Assembly: GCF_027596085.1 (NCBI RefSeq)
Contig: NC_072471.1
Location: 5,575,091 to 5,639,090 of the forward strand
Origin: Anoplopoma fimbria
Lineage: Eukaryota; Chordata; Actinopteri; Perciformes; Anoplopomatidae
Length of the DNA stretch: 64,000 bases
Direction: 5' to 3'
In this document: in pieces, positions 1 to 24,112 of the stretch
Layout of the letters: each line of letters begins with the position of its first letter
Position numbering within the stretch: the stretch's first letter is position 1
Position numbers and translations under genes: made by a program
Notes under the pieces: generated by a model
What the model saw: only the letters and a program-made list of their open reading frames with translations
Database searches by the model: none
What the model was told of the DNA's origin: nothing

Positions 1-3000
1 TAAGCCAACAGAAGATTCTCCCAGAGAGTGATGGACACCATGTAGTGGCTGTGCTGTGTACGAACAGGACCGTGATTGATTATACTGGGACATTAATGGT
101 CACTGTTCAATAGCCATGTACACAACAATGAGAGGGGCTTTGGAAGACACACACACACACATATCAATATCTTCGTGTGTCGAAGTCAGCATCCAAGGGG
201 AAGCTTAGACGTGAGGGAGGATTGTTTTTTGTCTTTCCTCTTCCCCATCTCGCTCGGTTTCCTGATCTTCATGAACTTCCATCTTTGTCCCCTGTTGTCT
301 CATTCTTCATTCTTTCGGCGATTTGACGACGACAAAAAAAGCAGCGTAGAGAAGATATTTGTCAAAAAAAACTGAAAGCCTGATGAATTGCTGTCCTTCT
401 CTTCACTGTGGAGAGGAGGGGCGACATGGGGGGGGGGGAGTAGAGGGGGGTCTGTGCTGAGAGAGACAGAGCACAGGGGTTGGGCGAAGAGTGCGACAGT
501 GGCTATAAATAACCCTGTGTGTAGGCTATGTTCGTGTGTATGTGTGTGTGGTTTTTCGCGATGCAGAGTCTAATCAGAGCCAATCTACACTCCTTTTTCT
601 TCTAACTGCACACACACACACACACACAAACACAAGTAAAACACATTTGAATAGCCCTTATTAAAATCCCCCGCCCCTGACGCAGGCATGTTTGTGCTGA
701 TCACAGTGACTTTCCTTTGGTTGCTTCCCATGCGTCTCCTCCACAGGGCATTTCACCGCGCTCTCTGGAACTAGAAGAGACAAGCCCCCACGTTCTGACT
801 GGGGGCCGAGGCTTCCAGCTCAGACAGAATTAACCAACTCTCGCTCATGTTTCTTTTTCTCTCTCCACCCCCGTGCACTACCCTCCATCAGTTTGGCTAA
901 ACCGAAATGTAAATCATTCCGCTTAAATTTCGCCGTGTATCCACTCATATACAGGTTTTTTTCTGTGTGTTTGTGAGTGTGTGTTTGTCCCTGCTGAGTG
1001 CAAATGCAGCCAAGTCAGGCCAGGCCTAAATCTATGCCAGGAGCTGCACTGATACAACGTTCCCCCCCCTCGAAGACTCCAACACGGCAACAGGGAACGG
1101 CAGATGGTGTGACATTCAGCCTCTGTCAACAGACGAGAGAAAAAACAGAGAGAGATGCACAAGAGGACGTGAGGGATGGTGATGGAAAGAGAAGTGGAAG
1201 AAAAAAATCAGGTGAGAACAGGAACAAGTGTCAGGGACGTTAAAGAGAGATTTGGTGTTGGCTCAGAGCGCCACCATGTGGTGCACGTGGACCGCTTCTG
1301 GGCTTTGCAGAGCCAGGCAGAGACAGAGACATGTCACTGATTTTTCCACACAGTCAACAGAATGATTTTGCCGTGCAGGGTAAATACACAGCCTCCCATA
1401 GTAATTTCTCCTAAATACACACATGCACAGTCACACGCTCATAACCAAATCCCTACAGAGCTCTACCTGGCAACGGCATACAAACAGGGTTTTTTTTTTC
1501 CCCCTCTGTCTCACACAAAGCAACACGCATGCCTGACTCAAAACACTGAGTGTGTTTATTTATGCCTACGTACACAGAATAAAAAATAAGAAAAATACCA
1601 TCAAATACCTATAAAATGACTATGATATGTGCTGTTGACAAGACTAAGCAAAGCAGACACAGTGAGCACTGGGAGGAGTGTGTTTTGAGCCGAACAGATT
1701 AATCAGCATAAATTAAGTCAGCCACCAAACCCCGGCCATGTTGAACTACATTTTTTAGTGTCTCCACATCTACATTTTTTTTCAACAAATAATCCCTGTG
1801 TGGGTGGCCGGGCTGGCTAAAGGCATCTATCATGTGGCTGTGACGTCCTCAGTCTGATTCCAGACTAGGACCTTTGTCATGTGAGCCGTTCTCTCTCTGT
1901 GTGTCTCTAATCTAGCACTAATGCAAAAAATTTGAAATAAAATTGAAATACTGAGATGAATAAATTGCATAACTCACCCTCTATTACAAACTTTGAGTCT
2001 GAGGGAAACACAACTGTAGCTACAAGTGGCAAAAATGTGCTTTTTACTCAGGGTAATGGTGCCTTGCAATCCAAGATCAGTTCGTCTGTATTTGCTGTTT
2101 AAGATAATATGGCAGAAAAAAGATAAGCCAGTTAGAGAGAGAGGGCATAATGTTCTTTCTCCTCAAGATATGAACCATCTGCATCAGTGCATCCTTTAGT
2201 TCACTATAAAAAAAATGTTGGAGTTATCTAATTTGACCCAAAGTAGATACAGCAAACCAAATGCTCCTAATCAGATTTAAATTGGACTAATATATTATCT
2301 TATATCAATATAGCCTAAGGTGAAGGCTGTGCATCCATCTAAGTCAAGGGCAGCATGGGGGTTCTCATGGCCCCCCTATTGGGTGACAGAGAGAGGTGGG
2401 GTTTTTCTGCGTCTGTGTGTGTTTTGTAATTGTAGGGCACGGGCCTCATTAGCATTTTAGCAGCGAGCCTGGCGGGGAGGCAGACTCACAACATTGGCTA
2501 ATGACAGAGATGAGATAATTTACAGATAGGGCTAGGGTGAAAACTTCTTTCACTCACAAACACAAGCTTACGCGATGTGTGTGATCTCCATGTCCCTACC
2601 CCCCTGCCCTCCAAACACACATGCCGTACACAGAGATTTAATAGGGACACGTCAGGTAAATGCCAGCCTAAGGCAATTAGCACAAACAGTGCAGAATGAC
2701 TCTGACTGGAGCCACATCGGACCATATTACCCATCCGATATTTTTACATAAGATTTCGCGGTATGAGAGATGCTGTGTTGCTTCCAGTTCAGTGGCGTGG
2801 CATTAAAGCCTGAATAAATGAGAACGACATTAAAAAAGGACAGAAATAAGCAGAAAATGCTAGGGAAGATGTTGTCAGCAGGATATACAGTTCACAAATA
2901 CAGTTCTGGTGGAACTGTGAGACAACATCATTAATTAGCCAAGAAAATGTCACAATTTGTGCAGCATTAACACTTAAATACATGGGTGTTGTTTTTAAAC

Positions 3001-6000
3001 AATCTCACATACCTCAGGTCTTTAGCAACCTGGCATTTACGGTAAACAATGCAGATTAAGCCATATATTAAAATGATATTGCTTGTAAACTTTTTGGAGC
3101 ATTGTATTAACAATTTCAAAAACACACAACAAAAAGGTTTTTGCCTTTTATTAAATGTGTACAGTTATTTATACAGCCAGGCTTAGTGTTTCCCATTGTT
3201 TCCAGTATTTATGCTAAGCTAACTATATCCAGCTGTAGCTTCACATTTGACAAAAATACAAAAGTGTTGGAAATAAATAAATCCCCAAATCCCTTTAAAG
3301 CAAGTGAAACTATTCGCCATGTATCTCCCTATTTCTCTCCATCTTTTGAAAAACATGCGAGTTCACAGACTGCAGTGAAGGAAACACAGAAGGACACAGA
3401 ACAAGAGGGTTCAGGCGCTGAACGAGGACAAAGCAAACAGAGCAGAGCAGGAGACTAAAAACACTTTCAAGGCTGTTTCTGCTGGCGAGTGAGGTGTCCT
3501 TGCTGCAGCTTAAAAATGCTTTCAGATGATAAATTAAAGCGACTGAATTTCAAAACTAAAGCTGCAGAGAGATGAAAGGAAGCAACTCTCTGGACGTAAT
3601 AAGAGTGAGTCACAGCTGCGCACAGCAGAGAGGGTGAAACAACCACTTATTCTTCCACCTCTACAGCACTGTATAGCTTCCACACTGGGATTGAGCTGTA
3701 TTTGCACAGTATACTTGCACTGCCAGATAGAAGGGGTAGGACAACACAGTGAGCGTTAAGGTCTTTGGAGGTATCATACAGGCTTCTGTTATTGTGTATT
3801 TTAACCACCCATTCCACCCTATAGACCCATTAAAGACAACGTACTTACTGTATTTCAATGAAGTTTGAACACATAAAATAATAAGCTTTAGGTTTTAAAA
3901 TAAGTTTTTTTTTTTATGATACACCGAGTGATTGTTTGCTCTGCTAGTGTGGACTCCCAAGTCAGTTTAAAGAATGTATTTCTGTTATTTTACAAGCAGA
4001 GCCAAATAATCCCATAATATATTTTATCATCTGTCTCATCTGTCAAAACATCTAGAACAGGAACATACAGTTGATCATATACAAATTCATTTTTATGTTG
4101 TTTTTTTTATAGTAAAATGATCCTGGTGTATTAACTGTGTATTGTATTTAACTTGTGTAAAAATGACTGATATATGTAATTTTATAAAACTATAAAAAGA
4201 AAATACCTATAAACTATAAACATCACTTATTCATGCAGGAAAATATTTTGTGTACTTTGACATGAATGATTCAGCAGCTGATTCAGAAAAACCCAAAACA
4301 GCTCATGTCTAGAATAAGCAACTGAGGTGACACAACTGAGGTGTGAGCAACTCCACAAACTGTTCACAAAACCACTGAAACTCCAGAGCGTTCGAATGGT
4401 CTTCTGAAGGACGCTTTAACCACCATCTCCTTGACAGGACTGTGGCAGGTCCTTTCTATTCCTGGAGAGAGTGCAATTACACTGATGGACGGATGAGGGG
4501 AAAAATGGAGGGGAAGAAAGGACTGTTTGTTCTGCCTGGAAATGGAAGAGGGAGTGGAAAAAGAAACGATGGTTGGTTGATATAAAGTAATAGCACTGAG
4601 GGAGCAGAAATGACTTCAGGCGCTTCAAAAAAAATAGACCCTACGGGAGTCTTCCAAAGAGTGGGAAGGAAAAGTACCCAAATGTCAATCTCTTCGCAGT
4701 TATGTCCATTTCTTGATGAGTAGGAGGCTTTAATTTGAAAAAGGAATTATACACCCATGTGTCCTTGTGTGCAGTTGTGCTCATTTAAAAAACTGACCTT
4801 TAGCAAATATGGAAAAAGAAATGAGTTGTGACATTCAATTAAACTCACGCCTCCACCTCCTAAGGTAATCAGAGCCACTTTTGTTAGACAAACACATGCA
4901 GAGTTGAAGGGGTCGGTTGTTTATGAGTATCTATTTGGCCCAGAGATCCATATCATTTGCATAATTATGAACAGCAGATATGGTTGTCAAGGGAAACAGA
5001 CTGGTGGGATTTGAAAGGGAAGAGAGAGAGAGCTGCAATTGTGAGGGGAAACCCTTTTTAATCTTGTCTAACTTATCCAAATAAATTGCAAATTAAACGT
5101 AAACATCAAGTCGTGAATTTGTTAAACATCATCACATTTCTGTAATATGTTTAGACTTCAATAAACATCTGCCGTGTTGTTGATTAAAGCTGGTGTTGAA
5201 CGTGAGGCGTTTATACTGTAAGGCGAGTAAATGAATCTGCAGTCCTTCGCTTACACAACATTCCAGTGCTCACAATGTGGACCAAACAATGTAAACTATC
5301 TGGACCTAATCTAATCAAATGGCAGAGGAAACACAAAATGTAAACAGCTGAAAGCCACTCAACATAACTCAGCCTGCCCTTAAGCCAGAAAACCTGCTCC
5401 TGATTACAATGGGCGGCACGCCAAGTCATAAATGATTCAAGTAAATACTGAAGCCTGCCACAAAATTTCATGAGTTATTGCGCAAGCTGTGAATTGTCAT
5501 CATCTAATGTGTTAAGAGGACCACAAATTACATGACAGGCTGAAAAACCTTAATACTGGCCTTTATACGTCCATCTGATGGATAGAATTGTGAATAATAG
5601 TTTTAAACTACTTCAAATGTGTCCAGGGTATCCTCTAGTGACTCTACTTCAACAACAGACTGACTGGAAAAGTAATTACTGGCCACATCATAGCAATCAC
5701 ACATGTGAACAAGAGGGCAGCACAGCCAACGAGACGTGAGAAGCTTCCCTGGTCTGTTGCTTTTAAACCTAGTTGTTGTGTCATTAGTTGGAGTTTGGTC
5801 TGACAGCTTGCACAGATAATGTGGCTCATGGGTCTTACTACGCAACATCAGCTCAGTGTTTGCTGTCCATGTCAAAGGCCAAACAAACATTAGCATTTAG
5901 TATAACAATAACCTGTTTGTCTTATCTTGCTTGATCCAACATCTCTCCTCTCCAACAACAGCTCACACTTCCTTTTAACCAACCTTCCACACACATGGTT

Positions 6001-6049
6001 GGATTACTGATCAGGCCGACTGGGCACAGGCTCAGGGGCCAAAAGTCTC
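1..6049. other. non-coding stretch, no gene seen
   Basis: No ORF with vertebrate protein character and no exon-like conserved peptide. It holds short CA tracts (150-163, 609-628) and a fragment of the GCTAA-rich repeat (3175-3260). Near 4955 an octamer ATTTGCAT is followed directly by AATTATG, a possible POU/homeodomain site. It may be intergenic or an intron of a gene outside the window. Confidence 0.6.
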
Positions 6050-6475
6050 AGGCCCCCTCCTGGCCTTCACCCTCAAAATGTCACTCAAAGAGACACCTAC
6101 TAACCAGGAGAAGACTCAAAATGACCACAAAGAAGAATAAAAACAGCACAAAGAGACACAAAAAGACTACAAAGAGACCGAAAAGTAACTTTAAAATTCT
6201 ATAAAAAGGAGTAAAACAACTGCAAAGAGACCAAAAATGAGTACAAAGTGACACAGCAATACCACAGAGAGAAACGAAACAACTGCAGAGAGACTCCAAA
6301 TGACTACAAAAGGGGGCCAAAAAAAACAAAGACAGAAATAGCTTGGAAAAGACCGAAACAATTACAAAGTGACAAAGAATAACTACAAAGTGACACAAAA
6401 TGACCACATAGACAGAAAACCATAGAGGTGTGTAACAACTGCTTACACAACATAACAACAAAAAGAGGCTCAAAA
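6050..6475. repeat. degenerate minisatellite, about 20-bp units
   Basis: Repeated variants of ACTACAAAGAGACACAAAATG over about 400 bp, preceded by a GGGGCC...GGCCCC-rich lead-in. This arrangement is a familiar fish repeat. It leaves a long minus-strand frame open that is rich in Phe, Leu and Cys and is not a gene. Confidence 0.75.
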
Positions 6476-16842
<10,367 letters not shown>

Positions 16843-17310
16843 TTATTCTGGTTTCCAGTACAGGTCAAACACCTCCTCAAAGTCTCTCTGCTGGAAGGCG
16901 AGACAGCTGTCCTGCAAAGACGCACTATTTGATGTGTGGCTGTCTGACGTCATGTCTTCATACACATTACCCATGAGGTATTGCGTGGTGTTCTCAGGCG
17001 CCATTGCTCCTGGGGGTTGTGCGCAGGCCGCGGAGGGATACAGCTCAGCCGCGGACTCCTTTTTCTCCTTCCGCCCGATGACGCCCAGCAGCTTGGCGAG
17101 CTGTGCGAGCTGCGGCCGCCTGTGTTCCCGGCGGAGGTATTTCCGGATGGTGCGCACGGCGGTGACGCGGCACTGCTTCAAGGCCTCGTCCTCCTCCGCG
17201 AAGACGCGGGACAGCTTCCACCTCCGCTTAGATCCGGGGTTTTTCATGGTTTTACGCGGACAATCTGTTCTTCTGTACTTTGATCTGGTGTCCATTGCTT
17301 CAATACACAT
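16843..17310 (-). CDS. unrecognised protein, 155 residues, single coding exon
   Basis: I do not recognise this protein. The first ATG (17310) gives MCIEAMDTRSKYRRTDCPRK; a second in-frame ATG at 17295 (MDTRSK) has the better context, with G at -3 and +4. Residues 6-75 are very basic (KNPGSKRRWKL, IRKYLRREHRRPQLAQLAKL). The middle is neutral with YLMGNVYEDM, and the end is acidic and aromatic (RDFEEVFDLYWKPE). No signal peptide or membrane segment is seen. A small nuclear or regulatory protein would fit, but that is a guess. The stop codon TAA overlaps AATAAA, so the poly(A) signal would be at the stop itself. Upstream on the same strand, GCG/GTGAGT at 17593/17592 and poly-T tracts ending GTCGGAG at 17311 could frame an intron in the 5' UTR. 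A 205-codon frame on the other strand looks like a shadow. Confidence 0.55.
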   Translation of the reverse strand: MCIEAMDTRSKYRRTDCPRKTMKNPGSKRRWKLSRVFAEEDEALKQCRVTAVRTIRKYLRREHRRPQLAQLAKLLGVIGRKEKKESAAELYPSAACAQPPGAMAPENTTQYLMGNVYEDMTSDSHTSNSASLQDSCLAFQQRDFEEVFDLYWKPE

Positions 17311-17562
17311 CTCCGACAAAAAAAAAAATGGCAGTAGAAGAAAAAAAAAAAAAAAAAAAAGTTAAAAATAGTCGTTATAAATATTTTTTAAAATAGTAAT
17401 ATAATTCTCAAACTGTCTTCTTTAAATCTAAAAAAAAAAAGCAATAAAATTGAGCATTTATATACTAAATATCCGGAGCTTGGCCTCTACGTCTGACCCG
17501 TAGATCCTCCTAGTCATGTGTACGTGGAACGGAGCGCACACGTTGCTATTTATGAAATGAAT

Positions 17563-17623
17563 ACCCACAATCCTTTGCGGTCGGAAACTCACCGCACAGC
17601 TGCTCGGTGCTGCCCCCTGCTGG
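17563..17623 (-). promoter_or_regulatory. promoter-like motifs upstream of the 155-residue ORF, including a CTCF-like site
   Basis: On the minus strand, CCAGCAGGGGGCAG (17610-17623) fits the CTCF core CCASYAGRKGGC exactly. TTGTGGGTA within 17563-17580 resembles the ZNF143/STAF site found in many housekeeping promoters. Both lie 250-310 bp upstream of the ORF start. Function is inferred from motif match only. Confidence 0.4.
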
Positions 17624-17857
17624 TGTGGAGTGAGACATACGAAACCCAGACTGATACCTCAACAAGGAGACCACTGAATACATAAATGAGACATTGTGAA
17701 ATAAAAAACACATAGGAATAAATGCAGATAAATATATATATATGTGAGCATGTCATTATGAAATAATTAAATTAATTCAAAATGTTCTCCTTTGAAACTA
17801 TTTAGTCATAACTGGTGGCTTTTTGAAGTATGCTATGTAATTGGGAGACATTCAGGT

Positions 17858-18137
17858 GTGAGATTACATTACATTACATTACATTACAGTCATTTAGCAG
17901 ACGCTTTTATCCAAAGCGACTTACAATCAGTAGTATATTACATATCATTCACCCATTCACACACTGATGACTGGCTACCATGCAAGGTGCCACCATCAGA
18001 CTCTAACTAACATTCATCATCCAGTCCACACCGATGGCAAGCCTTCAGGAGCAACTTGGAGTTAAGTGTCTTGCCCAAGGACACATCGACTGCCAAAGCC
18101 GGGTATCGAACCACCGACCCTCTGATTGGAGAACTAC
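17858..18137 (+). repeat. SINE-like interspersed repeat with the TTTAGCAGACGC module
   Basis: A (CATTA)n lead-in, then TTTAGCAGACGCTTTTATCC and AAAGCGACTTACA, a module common in teleost genomes that can form a short CGCTTT/AAAGCG hairpin. It ends with GGGTATCGAACC, which on the minus strand reads like a tRNA B box (GGTTCGANNCC). The tRNA-derived origin is inferred. Confidence 0.65.
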
Positions 18138-18250
18138 CTTGAGATAAATAGTTTGTAAAAGGACATTTTGAAATGGATGTAACCTGCACTAAAGTTTTTA
18201 TTTTTTGATATGCCTTTATTTATTTTGATCACTTTGGGTCTCCACACTTA

Positions 18251-18560
18251 ATAAATAATAATAATAATAATAATAACTTTATTTATATAGCACCTTTAGA
18301 AACAGGGTTTACAAAGTGCTTCGACAGACAAGGCAGCAAAACAGTACAATAGATTAAACATTAAAAACAATCGATAGGATAAAACTAAACTAAGAAACGA
18401 AATGAAATAACAAGTGAGAATCAATTAAATGAATAAAATAAAATAAATAAACATAAAATAGTATATGAAAATAAGATAAGATAGTAAAACCAAATAAAAC
18501 GAAACATTAAAGCGACGACATCACATAAAAGCCATTCTGTAAAAATGTGTTTTAAGAAGT
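18251..18560 (+). repeat. interspersed repeat with TTTATATAGCACCTTT module and (AAT)n
   Basis: An (AAT)n tract, then TTTATATAGCACCTTT and CAAAGTGCTTCGACAGAC, followed by an A-rich stretch. A second, more diverged copy of the module is at 45155-45260. It is a familiar fish repeat; I cannot assign its class with confidence. Confidence 0.6.
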
Positions 18561-18634
18561 GATTTAAAAGAGATTACTGATTTTACAAGCCTGATCTCCT
18601 CAAGCAGGTCGGCTTTGTAAACGACCTGCCTGAG

Positions 18635-18797
<163 letters not shown>

Positions 18798-19200
18798 ACT
18801 CTATTCGACGATACAAGTTTCAATCTCACGGAATTACAACATGAATTTACAATTTAGCCCATTAAATAAATATAACTCATCATATTTCAGCTGTCAAAGA
18901 CATTTTTTTTACTCTATGCAGTCTATTTTTTTATTAACTCAAGAATATAATACAGAACATAATATCAATCCCCCCGCACCAGAACAAAACAACACAACAC
19001 AATCTATTTATATTATTACCGTGATGTGATTGAAGAGGCACCTCAATTAGATCACAGCAAGTGTAGTTATGTACAGCAATATTAAAGTGATTTTTCAACA
19101 GTTGCCAGAATCTTTTGGGAAATGATATGCTTGTGTTCCACTGGATGGCAGACTCCAACATGAAATGAATCTTGTGCACAATGGTGACATATTTTCTGTA

Positions 19201-19215
19201 CCACCAGAGGGCAGC
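19201..19215 (+). promoter_or_regulatory. CTCF-like motif, plus orientation
   Basis: CCACCAGAGGGCAGC matches the CTCF core consensus without mismatch. A one-mismatch relative (CCACTGGATGGCAG) lies 60 bp upstream at 19138-19151. Binding is not shown by sequence. Confidence 0.45.
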
Positions 19216-19873
19216 ATGTGGACGACAGAGTGGACATGCTGAGAAAAGCACATGTCATATACTCTATTGTGGATATCTGTTTCCCTCATGTCCTTGAACA
19301 AACTGTATCCTGCAGTAATCCAGTGTTTGTATCTCTTAGTATTGATTCTAATGGGATACTTACAGTGATCATAATGTTATTTTACACCCTCCATCAGTTT
19401 TCATTTCATGACTTTGCTCTTTAGAGCAGCACAGCGAGGCAGCAATGTCACTGTTTCTATGCCTGTCAGGTTTTATACTCTAGCATGTAAAGCACCACAG
19501 TTTAAAATGATAACAGTGATACATTTCCAGTCTCAATTCACAGTATTTTTTTTAAAGAATGGGTCTTTGCTGTCACACACAATTAAACAAAAACAGCTTC
19601 TCATTTGACCTCTTTCGCTAGCACATCTTACCAGCCGTACCTAGCTAGTGTAAGCTATTGCTAATGCTAAAGCTCCTAAAGTTGGTTGAAAAATATGTTT
19701 TCAGCTGAGCTTTTAACGTCTCCAGCTTATTTATTTATAACAAGCATTCGTCGTATTTTTTAAGCACATGATGGCAACTTGACGTCAGACCAAAAGATGT
19801 CAGTAAGACTTTTGTTCCAGGCGCAAGTTGGTACTCTGAACAGCTAATCATAAAAATGGACAGCTTATATTGC

Positions 19874-19948
19874 AGTTATCCCCAGTATTATAGTACAGTA
19901 TTATAAATAGCTAGTTATCCCCAGTATTATAGTACAGTATTATAAATA
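19874..19948. repeat. 39-bp tandem duplication
   Basis: Two near-identical units beginning AGTTATCCCCAGTATTATAG in direct tandem. Confidence 0.9.
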
Positions 19949-21814
19949 AAAGTGTATTAGTATAGGACAAGGAATAAACAATGAGTTTGGCTGGAGTTGC
20001 TGAAGTGTACACAGGCCTGCTGGGCCTTGCGGGTGCTAAGGTTACGATTTAACCCATTGCTGTTCATGGAAAGGGTTTTCGCAAAACGGTCAACTGCTGA
20101 TATCTTGAGCAAGATGCTGAATACATATCAATGATGAGCCGAAGCCAACCCTGTGCTCAGTGGAGGGCAAACAGCCAAAAGAGGAATATCTCCCGTGGGG
20201 ATTTGAAGAGGATCAGAGTACATGTCTCTGAGCTCCCCACAACACAACACACACTTCCCCTGCTCAGTGACATTTCTGGTCTGGACATAGCTTGGTGTAT
20301 CACACTTGATCTCTCAGTATAGACAGAAGAGGTGTTGCCCTTCTTCCTCATTCTCTGACCCCAAACTGTACTGTAAACTGTAAAGGCTTTTATTTTCTTC
20401 CCTGCTATCTTTATAATTTCACCATTATCCAAAAACCGTTGCATTAGAATTTCAAAAACCAGTGAAACTTGCACTCGTAAACAGTTCAATTTCACAGAGA
20501 CATAATAGGAGCTGCAATTTCTCTCCATTTCGCGTTAATCATTCACACTGGAGCATGAATTAGTGCTAATGTTGTCTGTGGGTCTGTGGTGTATATCAAC
20601 AGCGGTATACTGAGAGGTTGAGTTGTTGTGGGACTTCCCTGAAGTGGTTAAGCAATCAATTAGACAAATGTATAAAAAAAACAAAAAAAACAGTAGCTAT
20701 ATTTTTATAAAATAAATTGCATTGCTTGAGGTTTATACAGAGGATTTCAATGTGCCTGTAATAATATAAAATATAACTCAAGCTGATTTAAGTTTTAGAC
20801 CACAGGGGAAAGGAAATCCTATTATTCTAATGAAATACATCTCTGATATACTGTACTCATTTCAAGTTGTGATGATACATCATGACAGGAACTGTCATAA
20901 AATCTGCATTCATCTGCAGTGTTGGGCGTTATTTGTCATTGGGGTTATCAGTGTAAGCAGCCCTCTCATAATAATCATTGTTAATATAAATATTATTCGA
21001 TGTCAGTGTAATAATTATACTCTTATTCATGGTGCAAGGGTTATTCTGCCTGTCTCCTGTATAAAACAACAAGATGATCGCCGTAATGGGATTAACAAAG
21101 AAATGCCACCTACTGTACTCAGTGCAATTTATTTTTATCTTGTTAACAATGCAACCAGTAACACTATACAGGAAATACTTGGTAAGTTTGAGATAATTTG
21201 ATTAAATACAACTTCATTTCTGGAATATGCATCATGTCAACAAAATGTAAATGGCAAGCTGCCATAACTGCCACTTGGCAGCTGAAAAGCTGTGAACACA
21301 ACATGGACAACATTTTAAGTTAATATGGAAAAAGGTTTACTCATCTTACATACATGGAGCAACATTCAGATTAACTTGGAGTCGTGTTTCTCTACCCTTA
21401 GGTTTATTACAAGGGGCAAACCAATCAATCTTTTCCATTTACTGTAGATACGGACATGTCAACACAAAAATTGACAAAGAGCTCTGGCAATAAACCAGCT
21501 GATGCGACTGGGAATGTAGAAATGCTGCTAATGAGAACATGCCATGGCATGTATGTCTATTCAGTTCTGGTCTCTTTAGAGAAGTAATTTCAATCTCCTC
21601 CTTTCTGAATGCCTCTCTGACAGGGTGAACTTGTATATGGGGCGTGTTTTGGACTGTGTTTGTAATATGAAGGTAGTTCTTGGTGTGTGTGTGCGTTTGC
21701 ACGGGCTTGTTTGTGTGCAAGCTTGGACAGAGCTGTGTGTGAGTGATATTCACAGGAGCTGGGCACAGTTCAAGTTTCCTCCGCAGTGCAGTGGCTCTGT
21801 TGAGAGAGGGAGGA

Positions 21815-21816
<2 letters not shown>

Positions 21817-21847
<31 letters not shown>

Positions 21848-21934
21848 AGAGAGAGGGGAAGGACAGACAAACCGAAAAAGAGAGCGATGACGCTTGCCCA
21901 ACTGCACACCCTAGAAACAAATCACTCACTGCAC

Positions 21935-21967
<33 letters not shown>
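21817..21967. repeat. (GA)n and (AC)n microsatellites
   Basis: A GA tract at 21817-21845 and an AC tract at 21937-21967, separated by unique sequence. Confidence 0.95.
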
Positions 21968-21969
<2 letters not shown>

Positions 21970-23833
21970 CAAATCACCACCAGCACACATTTGTATAATT
22001 TGATGAAACTTTGCACGTGCGTGTCCAAGACATTTATCTGTGTCCACTGACAGTTGACGCCCTAAATTCAAATGGACATTTTGCAACTTTCTTAATGAAT
22101 CATATCTCCCTGTTTCTCGTCTACAAACCGCTTCATTTTGTTGATTTGGTTTCTCTCTGTCGGCTTTCCCCCTTCACGCCCCGTGCAAATCTCACTTTCT
22201 TTTTCCAGATGACAGATGTCCTCACTCGTCTCGGGTAGCCCACAGCTGTCCTGTTTATCTACAGACTAGAGAGGTCATCTGAATATCATAATTAATGATT
22301 TATAGGATATGCTATAGCCTGCAGGGCTGAGCATGTTTCATCTCTGGTCATGGCAAGTGACTGAATGATTTGTGGTGAGTCTTCCATTCCAGTATAAGCA
22401 CTTCTAATGGAATTAAACAGTGGCAGAGAGAGATAGTTGGTCCGGCTTCATGTATATGCCATGTGTGTGTGTTTGTGCATTAGGCAGAAAAAGATTTGAA
22501 ACCAGCTCCATCATCATGGTTCATAACCTGATTAAATGATTATGATTGAAAGTCAGATTAAATATAATGACATCAAGTTTAATTCCCGGCCAGTGTTTGA
22601 TTGATCGCTGAATCTTTTGCTTAGTGTCACCCGAGACGACTGTGATTGGTTTCAAGAAATACAACGTGTTTTCCCCCATAGCAGAATGATAATGTGTGAA
22701 GCCAGACTGGTCGTTACCTCTGACACAGATCTGGCTCTGCGAGACAAGCATTGAATAAACAGAGAGGACTGGATAAACATTTGAAAAGTCAAGGGAAGTG
22801 GTGACATAACACAGTCACCTGAAGCTCAACAGCAATGGGACGGTCATTGTTACTTGTCCAGATGCCTCTCAGGTTTTGCTTCTAGTTTGATCAGAGGAAC
22901 TTTGAATCCTTAAGACTTTCGTGATTCTGGATTAATTGTAATGCTAACACGTTAAACTAATGTCATGCAAAGGTTGAACATGCTAAACTCTGCTGAAACA
23001 TCAGCACCGTAGCATTGTCACTGCGAACAATTTAGCAATTGAGGAGAAAGACCTTTCATTCCATATGTGCTACAGTTTCACTGTAGATCCTTCTTTTAAG
23101 TGAGATATGTTTGAATTTTTATGGCCTAATTGAAGAAATTTGCATATACTGTCCTATCTTTTTTTCTGTATTTGTTGCATTTTGATAAAGCTATTTTTTA
23201 ATGATCTTTTTCTTTGAAACGATAAGACAATTACAGTTATCGATTTGTGATTTTAATGTCCAAAAATTGACAACCATTTTGATATACAAGCTTTAATACA
23301 TTTAAACAGACAATTATCTTTGATTTAGTGTTATCATTATTATAATTACAGTTTATTGTGCCAGAACCAACATGTATCTAATGAAAAACCCCTGTTGGCT
23401 AAGGTCTGCAACTTGTTGCCATGCCAACAGAATAGGCAGCACAGGAAAATAGCTCCTTCTTTCAGTGTAGTAGCAGAGGAACATCATCAGCACCCTTTAT
23501 GTGTGCTTTGCTGTGTGTGTTCACACATTTCAGTTTTTGTTCCATTTCCTCTTCCACGTCTTTTTTTGGCCGTAGCAGGCTTCCCCTCTCCCCACGCCCC
23601 TCTGCCACCTGCAGCACCAAATGCATGCTGGGATCTCTCAACCAGACAGATTTAGCAGATGATCAGCTCAGACAGTGAGTTTCTGTGTGCATCTGCTCAC
23701 ATGCCAAAATGGGGCTTAAAATATTGGTTTGGAGGAAGCTTCTTATTCTGTGAATAGGAAATCTGGGTAAAAGTGGCCTACTGTACATTCTGTTCCTGTG
23801 TGTGTGGCAGCGCATACAGACTCAAATCAGGCG

Positions 23834-23835
<2 letters not shown>

Positions 23836-23914
<79 letters not shown>

Positions 23915-24112
23915 GTGTTTGTTTTTTTTGCTGGTGTAAGATGTTTGCAGTCTCCCTCAGTGTTCACCTCACTCTGCTGTGACCCTGGCTCTAGCGGGAT
24001 GTGTCTAATGAGAGCTATAAATATCCTCGAACAAACCTGGCTGGCGTTCGCAGGACCACAACCTCTGCACACACACACACACACGCACACACACACGCAC
24101 ACACACACACAA
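23836..24112. repeat. (TG)n and interrupted (CA)n microsatellites
   Basis: A TG tract with two TTTG interruptions at 23836-23918, then a CA tract with CG interruptions at 24067-24112. They are in opposite phase on the same strand, so the pair is weakly palindromic. Confidence 0.95.

Noticed and set aside
6081..6473. 130-codon minus-strand ORF rich in Phe, Leu and Cys
   Set aside because: It is a translation of a degenerate minisatellite.
17858..18137. True tRNA gene
   Set aside because: Only a B-box-like word is present. No cloverleaf or A box could be built, so it is treated as a SINE-like repeat.
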